NCBI GenBank assembly: GCA_016795375.1 | Contig: JAEUHJ010000118.1 | Coordinates: forward strand, 1 to 59,641 | Reading direction: 5' to 3' | Length of the DNA: 59,641 bases | Source of the DNA: Verrucomicrobiaceae bacterium | GTDB lineage: Bacteria > Verrucomicrobiota > Verrucomicrobiia > Verrucomicrobiales > Verrucomicrobiaceae | Shown: in pieces, positions 1-8,065 of the stretch | Position numbering within the stretch: position 1 is the stretch's first letter | How the letters are laid out: each line of letters opens with the position of its first letter | Notes under the pieces: model-generated | Seen by the model: the letters and a program-made list of their open reading frames with translations, nothing else | The model's database searches: none | What the model was told of the DNA's origin: nothing | Made by a program: the position numbers and the translations under genes

Positions 1-353
1 TAGCCCGCCTGCTGCATGAGCGATGGGAACGTCGTCTCGGCGAGCGGGAGGCCCGCCGTGGTGCTCTCCGGCAGCCACGCGGGATTGTTCTCGTGACCGA
101 ATCGGTGCTGGTAGCGCCCTGTCATGATCCCGGCGCGCGTGGGACTGCAAAACGGATGTGAGACGTAGCCGTTCGTGCAGCGCAGGCTGCGCGCGGCGAG
201 TTTGTCGAGATGCGGCGTGGGAATCTCCTTCGAGCCTTGGAATCCGACATCGTTGTAGCCGAGGTCGTCAGCGACGATGAGGAGGACGTTGGGCCTTGCA
301 GCATGGAGCAGGGCGCAGGGGACGAGGAGCAGGGTGAGAATAAGCGGACGCAT
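1..353 (-). CDS. Sulfatase, N-terminal part (3' end outside window)
   Basis: This is the first 117 codons of a type I sulfatase; the gene runs off the left edge. Reading the minus strand from the ATG at 353 gives a hydrophobic signal peptide (about residues 1-19), then RPNVLLIVADDLGYND, the typical sulfatase opening with paired Asp metal ligands. The core motif CSPTR follows at residues 69-73, where Cys69 should be converted to formylglycine. Family members hydrolyse sulfate esters of polysaccharides in the periplasm or outside the cell. The gene is divergent from the lipoprotein at 438, with an 84-bp gap that must hold both promoters. Substrate cannot be told from this part. Confidence 0.88.
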   Translation of the reverse strand, partial: MRPLILTLLLVPCALLHAARPNVLLIVADDLGYNDVGFQGSKEIPTPHLDKLAARSLRCTNGYVSHPFCSPTRAGIMTGRYQHRFGHENNPAWLPESTTAGLPLAETTFPSLMQQAG

Positions 354-437
354 GGCGAGGCGCGGAAAACGCGGCTGGCGCGGCCTTGTTTCACTTCCAG
401 CTTGCAACCCGTGCCGGATTCCGGCATCCCCGTGGAC

Positions 438-1355
438 ATGAAACGCATCGTCCTCCTGTTCCCGCTGCTGCTGACGCATTGTGGTGATGAGCCAAAACCC
501 GCTGCCGTGCCAGCGCCAGATCCGCAGCCGAAACCGGCGGCCGCTGAAAAACCCGCCGCGCCTGCCAAAGCGAAGCCGAAGAAGGTCTATTGGACGCAGG
601 AGATGATGCACACGGAGATCAAGTATCACAATCCGGGCTACGCGGGCGACGGCCAGCTCAACATCGAGGGCGGGAATGTCGTCGCCCTGAGCCTGCGCGG
701 CGCGAAGATCGACAACGTGAAATTTTTGCAGCACATCGAACCGCTGGCACTCGATCTGAGCGAGACGCCGATCACCGACCTGCGACCGATGCAGGGCAAA
801 AAGCTGGTGGAGCTGTATTTGGAGGACACGAAGGTGCGTGACCTCTCGCCGATCCGCGGCATGCCGCTGGAAAAGCTCTATTTGAGCCGCACACCTGTGG
901 ATAATCTCAATGCCCTGGAAGGCATGCCGTTGGTGGAGCTCAATGCGGTCGGCTGCCCGATCGGTGACATCTCCGGCATCGCTAAGTGCCCGATCCAGAT
1001 GCTCTGGCTCACGGACTGCCCGGTGGAGGACATCCGTGCGCTCAAAACGGTGCCGCTGGTCAGCGTGACGCTGCACCGGACGAAGGTGAAGGACCTGTCT
1101 CCTCTCCATGGCACGGCCTTGCAGCGGCTGCACATCGCCGAAACGCCGGTGACAGACCTCACGCCGCTGAAGGGCATGCGGCTCACGCGCCTCGTTTTCA
1201 CCCCCGCGAACATCACCGCAGGGATCGACGTGGCGCGGGCGCTGCCCTTGCAGGAGATCGGCACCCGTTTTGACGAACAAGGCAAAGATTTGCAGCCCCC
1301 GGAAAGCTTCTGGGCGGCCTACGACGCGGCGGTGAAAGCGAAGCCCAAACCGTGA
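438..1355 (+). CDS. Lipoprotein with leucine-rich-like repeats
   Basis: A 305-residue exported protein. The ATG at 438 is chosen over an in-frame upstream start because it opens directly on a hydrophobic leader ending in LLTHC. Cys15 would be the lipidated residue, although His at -1 is unusual for a lipobox. A Pro/Ala/Lys-rich linker (about residues 20-55) is followed by about eight imperfect repeats of 22-23 residues with patterns such as L-x-L-S-x-T-P-I-x-D-L-x-P-L, resembling bacterial leucine-rich repeats. This suggests a surface or periplasmic binding role, with no enzymatic motif. It lies 64 bp before the cNMP-binding gene on the same strand. No specific function is recognised. Confidence 0.75.
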   Translation: MKRIVLLFPLLLTHCGDEPKPAAVPAPDPQPKPAAAEKPAAPAKAKPKKVYWTQEMMHTEIKYHNPGYAGDGQLNIEGGNVVALSLRGAKIDNVKFLQHIEPLALDLSETPITDLRPMQGKKLVELYLEDTKVRDLSPIRGMPLEKLYLSRTPVDNLNALEGMPLVELNAVGCPIGDISGIAKCPIQMLWLTDCPVEDIRALKTVPLVSVTLHRTKVKDLSPLHGTALQRLHIAETPVTDLTPLKGMRLTRLVFTPANITAGIDVARALPLQEIGTRFDEQGKDLQPPESFWAAYDAAVKAKPKP

Positions 1356-1419
1356 CAAATCTGTGAAAAAATTGTCTTGTGGCGTCCTCCCTGACCCTGC
1401 CACAATCCGGGTCATCACC

Positions 1420-2010
1420 ATGAAAGAATTTGCCTACATTCATGACGGGCGCCTGAACCCCTCTCCCCTGCGCGTGGTACCCGCGCTGGCGAGCTTCACC
1501 GACGACCAGCTCGACGACGTTCTGAACTCCAGCAGCCTGCTCCAGTGCGAGCCGGGCGACTGCATCATCCAGGAAGGAAGCATCGACTCCCGCATCTATG
1601 TCCTGCTCAGCGGCGAGCTGGAGGTGCGCGTCGGCGGCAAGAAAGTCGCCGCCATCACCCGCATCGGCGAGGTGTTCGGCGAGCTGGCGCTGGTGAACCA
1701 GGACAAGCGCCTGGCCTCCGTCATCGCCGCCACGAAGTCCGTCTGCCTCGCGGTGGACCAGAAATTCCTCCAGGACATCCATCCGCGCGAGCAGGATCCG
1801 GATTTCCACGCCTCGCTCTACGAATTCGTGGCGCGTCTGATGATGCGGAAGCTGGAGGCGACGTCGAAACGCCTCGCCGAGGTGGAAAAGGAATTGAAGC
1901 TGCTCCGTGAATCTCGGGCCGGGATGAAAACCACGCCTGCCGCCAAACCGAAACTCAAGCGTCCGGTGAAACGCACCGTCACAGCGCGGAAGCCCGTGCG
2001 ACGTCGCTGA
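1420..2010 (+). CDS. Cyclic nucleotide-binding domain protein
   Basis: A 196-residue cytoplasmic protein. Residues about 25-130 form one cNMP-binding (CAP/EPAC-type) beta-roll: the string EPGDCIIQEGS, then a glycine turn, then GEVFGELALV, which matches the phosphate-binding cassette. No helix-turn-helix DNA-binding domain follows. Instead there is a helical stretch (about 140-165) and a very basic tail rich in Lys, Arg and Pro that could bind nucleic acid or a partner. The ATG at 1420 is preferred to one 57 bp upstream because the homologous part starts after it. Its last 32 bp overlap the 3' end of mtnA on the other strand. The ligand (cAMP, cGMP or none) is unknown. Confidence 0.8.
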   Translation: MKEFAYIHDGRLNPSPLRVVPALASFTDDQLDDVLNSSSLLQCEPGDCIIQEGSIDSRIYVLLSGELEVRVGGKKVAAITRIGEVFGELALVNQDKRLASVIAATKSVCLAVDQKFLQDIHPREQDPDFHASLYEFVARLMMRKLEATSKRLAEVEKELKLLRESRAGMKTTPAAKPKLKRPVKRTVTARKPVRRR

Positions 2011-3082
2011 ACGTGGCGCATAAAGCGCGTTCGTCCGCCGCGAAGACGCCACGCTCGGTGATCAAACCGGTCACAAGGCGCGCAGGTGTCACGTCGAAGG
2101 CGTAATTCGCCGCCGGCGATGCGGCCGGAACGACGCGCACGTTGTGCAGCGTGCCGTTGGAGTCGGCTCCCTCCATCCAGTTCACCTCCTCGCCTCCGCG
2201 TTGCTCGATCGGAATGTTTTTAACCCCGTCGGTGATGTTCCAGTCAAACGTGGACGACGGCAGCGCCACATAAAAAGGCACGCCGTTGTCCCTCGCGGCC
2301 AGTGCCTTGAGGTAGGTGCCTATCTTGTTGGCCACGTCGCCATTGCGCGTTACGCGATCGGCTCCAGTGATGACGAAATCGACCTGACCGTGCTGCATGA
2401 GATGGCCGCCCGTGTTGTCGGCGATCACGGTGTGCGGCACACCCTGCCGCGCCAGTTCCCACGCTGTCAGACGCGCGCCTTGGTTGCGCGGGCGCGTTTC
2501 ATCGACCCAGACGTGAATCGGGATGCCCGCATCATGCGCGGCGTAGATCGGCGCGGTGGCTGAACCGTGATCCACAAACGCCAGCCAGCCGGCGTTGCAA
2601 TGCGTGAGCACGTTCACGACTGCGCCCGGTTTTTTCGCCGCGATGCCGCGGATGAGTTCGAGGCCATGCACGCCGATTTGCTCGCACGCGGCCGAGTCTT
2701 CGTCCGCAATCGCCTCCGCTTCGCATTTTGCGATGTCGGGCCATGATGTCACCGGCTGGTTTCGCAGCGCATCGATCTGACGATTCACCGCCCAGGCCAG
2801 ATTGACCGCCGTGGGACGCGTTTCGACCAGAATCCCGGCCAGCGACTCAAGTTCAGACCATGTTTTGGCCTCAATCGCCGCCAAAGCCATGCCGTAACCC
2901 GCCGTGGCACCGATGCAGCCCGCGCCACGCACCGCCATGTCGCGAATCGCATGCGCCACCCCGGCCACGGACTTCAAAGCAATGAGCTCAAACGCCCACG
3001 GCAGCCGTCGCTGGTCGATGATGCGCACGACGCCGGGTTCGGGCATCCAGACGGTGCGGAAGTGTTTTCCATCCACGTTCAT
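1979..3082 (-). CDS. mtnA: Methylthioribose-1-phosphate isomerase
   Basis: A 367-residue homologue of MtnA, which isomerises 5-methylthioribose 1-phosphate to methylthioribulose 1-phosphate in methionine salvage. The family is related to eIF2B alpha. Visible landmarks are VRGAGCIGATAGYG near residue 60, LTHCNAG with the catalytic Cys, and GADRVTRNGDVANKIG with the catalytic Asp. The start ATG at 3082 overlaps the rlmN stop codon as ATGA, so translation is probably coupled to rlmN. No other salvage gene is adjacent; the aminotransferase at 12.4-13.6 kb could supply the last transamination, but that is only a guess. The 3' end overlaps the cNMP-binding gene convergently by 32 bp. Confidence 0.9.
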   Translation of the reverse strand: MNVDGKHFRTVWMPEPGVVRIIDQRRLPWAFELIALKSVAGVAHAIRDMAVRGAGCIGATAGYGMALAAIEAKTWSELESLAGILVETRPTAVNLAWAVNRQIDALRNQPVTSWPDIAKCEAEAIADEDSAACEQIGVHGLELIRGIAAKKPGAVVNVLTHCNAGWLAFVDHGSATAPIYAAHDAGIPIHVWVDETRPRNQGARLTAWELARQGVPHTVIADNTGGHLMQHGQVDFVITGADRVTRNGDVANKIGTYLKALAARDNGVPFYVALPSSTFDWNITDGVKNIPIEQRGGEEVNWMEGADSNGTLHNVRVVPAASPAANYAFDVTPARLVTGLITERGVFAADERALCATFSDVARASAL

Positions 3083-4203
3083 GCGCCTGCTCCGATCGTG
3101 ATGCGCCTCGATGGAACCGGCGATTCGATGATGCCGAGCTCTGTTTCCTGCTTCAAACGAAGCTGGCCGCAAGCGGCGGCGATGTCGTGGCCTTTTTCAC
3201 GGCGCAGCGTGGCGGTGACACCGGCGTTGGAGAGCACGGCCAGGAAAGCGTCCTGCCGCGCTTCGCTCGGTCGCGCCCAAGGCAAGCCTTCGACGGTGTT
3301 GTAAGGGATGAGATTGACCTTGGCATTCACGTCGCGCGCGCGTTTCGCGAGCACACGGGCCTGATCGAGGCTGTCATTGATGTTTTCGATGAGGATGAAC
3401 TCGAAGGTGAGGAACTGCTTCCGGTGCGCATTCCAGTATTCGAGCGCCTCGAACAGCTCGACGAGGTTGTGCTTGCGGTTCACCGGCATGATTTTTTCGC
3501 GCACCTCGTCGGTGGCGCCGTGCAGCGAGATGGCGAGGCGGATTTGCAGCGGGAAGTCGGCGAGTTTTTTGATCTGCGGAGCCAGACCGCTGGTGCTGAC
3601 GGTCATGTGGCGCGCGCCGATGCCGATGCCCCATTCAGCGTTGAGGATCTCGATGGCCTTGGTGACGTTCGAGTAGTTCGCGAGCGGCTCGCCCATGCCC
3701 ATGAAGACGAGATTGTCCACGCGCTCGCCCGCATGGGCCTCGACCTGCACGATCTGCTCCACGATCTCGGCGGCGGTGAGGTTGCGTGTGAAGCCGGCGA
3801 GGCCGCTGGCGCAGAATTTGCAGTCGTAGGCGCAGCCGACCTGGCTGGAGACGCAGAGCGTGCGGCGGTCGGACTTGCCGCCGTATAGCGCGGGATTGGC
3901 CGGAATGAGCACGGTTTCGACGTAGCGGCCGTCGTGCAGCTTGAGGAGGAATTTGCGCGTCGTGTCGGCGGAGCCGGTGACTTTGGCGATCTGCATCGTG
4001 CGCGTGACAAATCGTGTCGCCAGCGCCTCGCGCGTCGTCTTGGGCAGATTCGTCATGTCATCGAAACTGGCGGCCCGCCTGGAGAAAACCCACTCCACGA
4101 GCTGCTTCGCACGAAACGCGGGCTGGCCGAGCTCCGCGAACACGGCGGCGATCTCCTCCGGCTTCATGCCGAGGATGCCCAGGGGCGGATGTGAGGATGT
4201 CAT
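3079..4203 (-). CDS. rlmN: 23S rRNA (adenine2503-C2)-methyltransferase RlmN
   Basis: A radical-SAM enzyme of 374 residues that methylates C2 of A2503 in 23S rRNA (and A37 of some tRNAs in the family). The cluster motif CAYDCKFC is plain, followed by the RlmN landmarks FMGMGEPLANY, VSTSGLAP, RLAISLHG and LIPYN. A C-terminal Cys in AACGQLRLK fits the methyl-carrying residue. Three starts are possible (4230, 4203, 4167); 4203 is chosen because it leaves room after the upstream gene and keeps the N-terminal helical domain. It is followed by mtnA with an ATGA overlap. Confidence 0.93.
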   Translation of the reverse strand: MTSSHPPLGILGMKPEEIAAVFAELGQPAFRAKQLVEWVFSRRAASFDDMTNLPKTTREALATRFVTRTMQIAKVTGSADTTRKFLLKLHDGRYVETVLIPANPALYGGKSDRRTLCVSSQVGCAYDCKFCASGLAGFTRNLTAAEIVEQIVQVEAHAGERVDNLVFMGMGEPLANYSNVTKAIEILNAEWGIGIGARHMTVSTSGLAPQIKKLADFPLQIRLAISLHGATDEVREKIMPVNRKHNLVELFEALEYWNAHRKQFLTFEFILIENINDSLDQARVLAKRARDVNAKVNLIPYNTVEGLPWARPSEARQDAFLAVLSNAGVTATLRREKGHDIAAACGQLRLKQETELGIIESPVPSRRITIGAGA

Positions 4204-4233
4204 GCAGTGTCGGAGAGGCGACAAAGACATGGA

Positions 4234-5664
4234 TCAGCCCAGCAGCTTTGTCACCAGCTCTCCATGCACGTTCGTGAGCCTCATGTCGAGTCCCTGGAAG
4301 CGGACGGCGAGTTTCGTGTGCTCGAAACCGAGCAGATGCAGCAGCGTGGCATGCAGATCATGCACATGCACGGGATCCTCGGTCACGTTGAAACCGAACT
4401 CGTCGCTCTGACCGAGCGTGAGGCCCGGCTTCATGCCGCCGCCGGCAAACCACATGCTGAAGCAGTTCGGATGATGATCGCGGCCGTCGCTGCCGCCCTG
4501 CACCATCGGCGTGCGGCCGAATTCGCCGCCCCAGATGACGAGCGTGTCCTCCAGCAGGCCGCGCTGCTTCAAATCACGCACCAGCGCCGCGCATGGCTGG
4601 TCGGTGAGGCCGCATTGCTCCTTCAAACCGTTCGTCAAACCGCCGTGATGATCCCATGCCTCATGGAAAAGCTGCACGAAACGCACGCCGCTTTCGATGA
4701 GGCGGCGTGCGAGCAGGCAGTTGTTCGCGAAGGACGCCTCGCCGGGCTTCGCCCCATACATGTCGAGGATGTGCTTCGGCTCCTTGCTGATGTCCATCAG
4801 CTCCGGCGCGGTGTGCTGCATGCGGTAGGCCAGCTCGAAGCTGTTGATACGGCTGGCGATCTCAGGATCACCCGCGACGCCGAGACGCTCCTCGTTGAGC
4901 TGCTTCAAAACATCCAGCGTGTCACGCTGCGTCGCGTCATCGACGCCTTCCGGGTTGTTCAGAAACAAAACCGGCTCGCCGCTGCTGCGGAAAGGCACGC
5001 CTTGATACACGGTGGGCAGGAAGCCGCAGCCGAAGTTGCTCATGCCGCCGCTCGGGCCTTTCTGGCCGCTTTGCATCACGACGTAGCCCGGCAGATCCTG
5101 ATTTTCGGTGCCCAGGCCGTAAAGCGTCCACGCACCGAAGCTCGGCCGGCCGAAAATCTGCGCGCCGGTGCTCATCAAAATCTGCGCCGGGGCGTGATTG
5201 AACGCGTCCGTCTTCATCGAACGCACAATGGTGAGGTCGTCGGCGATCCCCGCGGTGTGCGGCAGCAGCTCGCCGATCTCCGCGCCGCTTTGACCATGCC
5301 TGGCGAACTTGTACTTCGGCCCCAGCAGCTTGCTGTTCGGGTTGATGAACGCCGCGCGGTAGCCTTTCAGCAGCTCCGGCGGCGGCAGCTTGCCGTCCCA
5401 TTTCGCCAGCTCGGGTTTGTGGTCGAACAGCTCCAGATGGCTCGGCGCACCGCCCATGAAGAGGTAGATCACGCGCTTCGCCTTGGCGGGATAATGCGAC
5501 CGCTTGGGCAGCAGCGGATTCACGGCCGTCGGGGCCGCGCCCGCGGTTCGCGACATCAGATCCATCGCCGCGATGCCCGCCAGGCCCACGCCGCAGTCTT
5601 TGAAAAACCAGCGGCGAGTGCGGTAGCGGGCGTATTCGGCCTGAAGTTCGTGACGGAGGTTCAT
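4234..5664 (-). CDS. DUF1501 family exported protein
   Basis: A 476-residue protein of the DUF1501 family, abundant in Planctomycetes and Verrucomicrobia and folded like alkaline phosphatase/sulfatase. A twin-arginine-like leader (TRRWFFKDCGVGLAG, about residues 16-30) predicts Tat export. The family signature VIYLFMGGAPSHLELFD follows, then the conserved strings GAWTLYGLGTENQDLPGYV and WGGEFGRTPM, and a late DHHPNCFSMW with likely metal-binding His residues. In these phyla DUF1501 genes usually sit directly behind a PSCyt/DUF1549/DUF1553 gene. Here the neighbours are rlmN and a divergent sulfatase, and the only such partner in the window is 33 kb away. The reaction is unknown. Confidence 0.88.
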   Translation of the reverse strand: MNLRHELQAEYARYRTRRWFFKDCGVGLAGIAAMDLMSRTAGAAPTAVNPLLPKRSHYPAKAKRVIYLFMGGAPSHLELFDHKPELAKWDGKLPPPELLKGYRAAFINPNSKLLGPKYKFARHGQSGAEIGELLPHTAGIADDLTIVRSMKTDAFNHAPAQILMSTGAQIFGRPSFGAWTLYGLGTENQDLPGYVVMQSGQKGPSGGMSNFGCGFLPTVYQGVPFRSSGEPVLFLNNPEGVDDATQRDTLDVLKQLNEERLGVAGDPEIASRINSFELAYRMQHTAPELMDISKEPKHILDMYGAKPGEASFANNCLLARRLIESGVRFVQLFHEAWDHHGGLTNGLKEQCGLTDQPCAALVRDLKQRGLLEDTLVIWGGEFGRTPMVQGGSDGRDHHPNCFSMWFAGGGMKPGLTLGQSDEFGFNVTEDPVHVHDLHATLLHLLGFEHTKLAVRFQGLDMRLTNVHGELVTKLLG

Positions 5665-5807
5665 GGCGGCGTTCCGGGGATGGAAATCGTCTCCTGGCGG
5701 GGCTGTCTATCGGTGGCGGCGCGAGAACACAACAAGCCAGGCGGCTTTGTCCATGCGAAAGCACCGGGGTGAAGGATCGTCATGCCAGCCATCGTTCCCA
5801 GCACCTC

Positions 5808-7736
5808 ATGAAGTTCCTCCGCATCCTCATTTCACTTTTCAGCTTTCAGTTGTCAGCTCTCTCCGCCGACCGGCCCAACATCCTCTGGCTCACGAGCGAG
5901 GACCACGGCCCGCACATGGGCTGCTACGGCGACAGCTACGCCACCACGCCGAACGTCGATGCGCTGGCGGCGAAGGGCATGCTCTTCAAGCACTGCTGGT
6001 CAAACGCGCCGGTATGCTCCGCCGCGCGCACCACGATCATCGCGGGCATGTATCCGCCCTCCACCGGCGGCGAGCACATGCGCAGCATGGTGGCGATGCC
6101 GAAGGGCGCGAAGATGTATCCGCAGTTCCTGCGCGAAGCCGGCTACTACTGCACGAACAACAGTAAGGAAGACTACAACCTCAAAAAGCCCGACGGCGTG
6201 TGGGACGAGTCAAGCGGCAAGGCCACCTGGAAGAACCGCAAGGACGGCCAGCCCTTCTTCGCCATCTTCAACGAGACCTGCAGCCACGAAAGCCAGCTGC
6301 GCAAACGCCCGCACGAGGCAATCCACGATCCCGCGAAGGTGCGCGTGCCCGCCTATCATCCCGACACACCGGAAGTTCGCCAGGACTGGGCGCAGTATTA
6401 TGATCAAGTGACGCTGGCCGACGCTTCCGCTGGCAAACGCCTCCGGGAGCTCGAAGAAGCCGGTTTGGCCGCCGACACGATCGTGTTTTACTACGCCGAC
6501 CACGGCAGCGGCATGCCGCGCAACAAGCGCTGGCCGTCCAATTCCGGCCTGCAAGTGCCGATGGTCGTTTATTTCCCGCCGAAGTGGAAAGATCTCGCGC
6601 CGAAGGAATACGCGGCCGGAGCGAAGTCCGACCGCCTCGTGAGTTTCGTCGATCTCGCGCCCACATTGCTCAGCATCATCGGCGTGCAGCCGCCGGAGTG
6701 GATGCAGGGCCACGCCTTCGCCGGAAAGTTCCAAACCGGGCCGCAGCCGTTCGTCCATGGCTTTCGCGGCCGCATGGACGAACGCTACGACTGCGTGCGC
6801 AGCGTCACCGACGGCCGTTTCGTCTATCTGCGCAATTACATGCCGCATCTCTCGCAGGCGCAGCATGTGGCGTATCAATTTGAGACCCCCACCACCGTCG
6901 TCTGGCGCAAGCTCTTCGACGCGGGCAAGGCCACGCCGGAGCAATCCATCTTCTGGCAGGAACCGAAGGCACCGGAGGAACTCTACGACCTGCAAAGCGA
7001 TCCCGATGAAGTCCACAACCTCGCAGCAGCACCCGAACATGCCGAAACGCTCGCCAAGATGCGCGCGGCGCAGGAAGACCTCGCGCTGAAGATTCGTGAC
7101 GTCGGCTTGCTGCCGGAAGGCGAGATGCTTCGGCGATCCGAAGGCACCACGCCCTACGACATGGGCCACGACGACAAGCTCTATCCCATCGCCCGCATTT
7201 TGAAAATCGCCGGAGAGGCGTCGTCATTGAAGCCCGCTGCCATCGCCGATCTCAAAGCCGGGTTCGCCGACAGCGACAGCGCCATCCGTTACTGGAGCAC
7301 GATGGGCGTCCTCATGCGCGGCAAGCCTGGACTCGCTGCCGCGCACGATGAGATCGCCAAAGCTGCCGGCGACAGCTCCCCGTGCGTGCAAGTCGCCGCC
7401 AACTGGACGCTGGCCAAATTCGGCGACGATGCCGACAGCGCAGCCGCGCTCACGAAGCTTGTGAACCTCGCAAACTGGAGCCAGCACGATGTCTTCACCA
7501 CCATGAGCGCCCTCAACGCCATCGGCGATCTCGGCGACAAGGCCAAACCCATCGCCGCGCAGCTCAAAAATCTGCCCGCGCAGGGCGAAGCACCCGACAG
7601 CCGCTACGCCGGCTACACCGCCCGACTGCTGGCTGATCTGACCGGGACCAAGCCCGCCTTCAACGACGCGTCGAGCATCAATGGCGCCGTGCCGCCGGAA
7701 AAGCCTGGAAAAATGAAACGCAAGGGGAGGAAGTGA
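5808..7736 (+). CDS. Sulfatase with C-terminal HEAT-like tail
   Basis: A 642-residue secreted type I sulfatase of the heparan N-sulfatase-like branch. Residues 1-19 form a signal peptide whose core (SLFSFQLSALS) is encoded by three heptanucleotide repeats. RPNILWLTSEDHG opens the domain, and CSAAR at 70-74 is a C-x-A-x-R formylglycine site rather than the commoner C-x-P-x-R. YYADHGSGMPRNKRW supplies further metal and sulfate contacts. Residues from about 500 on look like short alpha-helical HEAT-type repeats, as in related PVC sulfatases. It is divergent from the DUF1501 gene, with 143 bp between the two starts. Confidence 0.9.
   Translation: MKFLRILISLFSFQLSALSADRPNILWLTSEDHGPHMGCYGDSYATTPNVDALAAKGMLFKHCWSNAPVCSAARTTIIAGMYPPSTGGEHMRSMVAMPKGAKMYPQFLREAGYYCTNNSKEDYNLKKPDGVWDESSGKATWKNRKDGQPFFAIFNETCSHESQLRKRPHEAIHDPAKVRVPAYHPDTPEVRQDWAQYYDQVTLADASAGKRLRELEEAGLAADTIVFYYADHGSGMPRNKRWPSNSGLQVPMVVYFPPKWKDLAPKEYAAGAKSDRLVSFVDLAPTLLSIIGVQPPEWMQGHAFAGKFQTGPQPFVHGFRGRMDERYDCVRSVTDGRFVYLRNYMPHLSQAQHVAYQFETPTTVVWRKLFDAGKATPEQSIFWQEPKAPEELYDLQSDPDEVHNLAAAPEHAETLAKMRAAQEDLALKIRDVGLLPEGEMLRRSEGTTPYDMGHDDKLYPIARILKIAGEASSLKPAAIADLKAGFADSDSAIRYWSTMGVLMRGKPGLAAAHDEIAKAAGDSSPCVQVAANWTLAKFGDDADSAAALTKLVNLANWSQHDVFTTMSALNAIGDLGDKAKPIAAQLKNLPAQGEAPDSRYAGYTARLLADLTGTKPAFNDASSINGAVPPEKPGKMKRKGRK
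5837..5857 (+). repeat. Three tandem heptanucleotides within the signal-peptide code
   Basis: TTTCAGC, TTTCAGT and TGTCAGC follow one another without a gap. The 21 bp keep the frame and encode part of the hydrophobic core of the sulfatase signal peptide. Similar 7-bp period tracts occur in the gene at 38808. Confidence 0.7.
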
Positions 7737-8065
7737 ACTTTGTGACAAAGAAAGCGAGCAGCCAGGTCACGGCCTGGGCCTGGTCGTGTTTTCCATCAGC
7801 AGCTTGAAGCGCGGGTCACTCTCCAGTTTCCCGCGGTTCATTCAGGCCTCGGCAGCGCTGCCGCCCTATGCGTCATTGATGCGGTCGGCGGAGATGCCGG
7901 GTGTCTTGTGCAGCACGCGGCCGAAGAGAAAGCCCACAGCTCTGAAGCCGCCGGCATTCCGCGTCGGGAAGCATGATCAGGGACGAGGATTCATGGGCGG
8001 AGCATGAACAAGCGCGGCACGGCTTTTCCATCAAAATTTGGCCTCAGGCTTGCACTCGCCACGAG
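7737..8065. pseudogene. Non-coding gap, possible decayed coding remnant
   Basis: A 329-bp gap between two plus-strand genes with no convincing intact gene. On the minus strand short open pieces can be read, for example GFLFGRVLHKTPGISADRIN and, after in-frame stops, MNRGKLESDPRFKLLMEN. They have the composition of ordinary coding sequence but are broken by stops at about 7865 and 7840. The simplest reading is a decayed fragment of a minus-strand gene, family not identified. The promoter of the porin gene should also lie here. Confidence 0.3.

Noticed and set aside
5780..5807. Start of the sulfatase at an upstream in-frame ATG (5769)
   Set aside because: The upstream segment (about 13 residues) is charged and precedes a normal signal peptide that starts at 5808.
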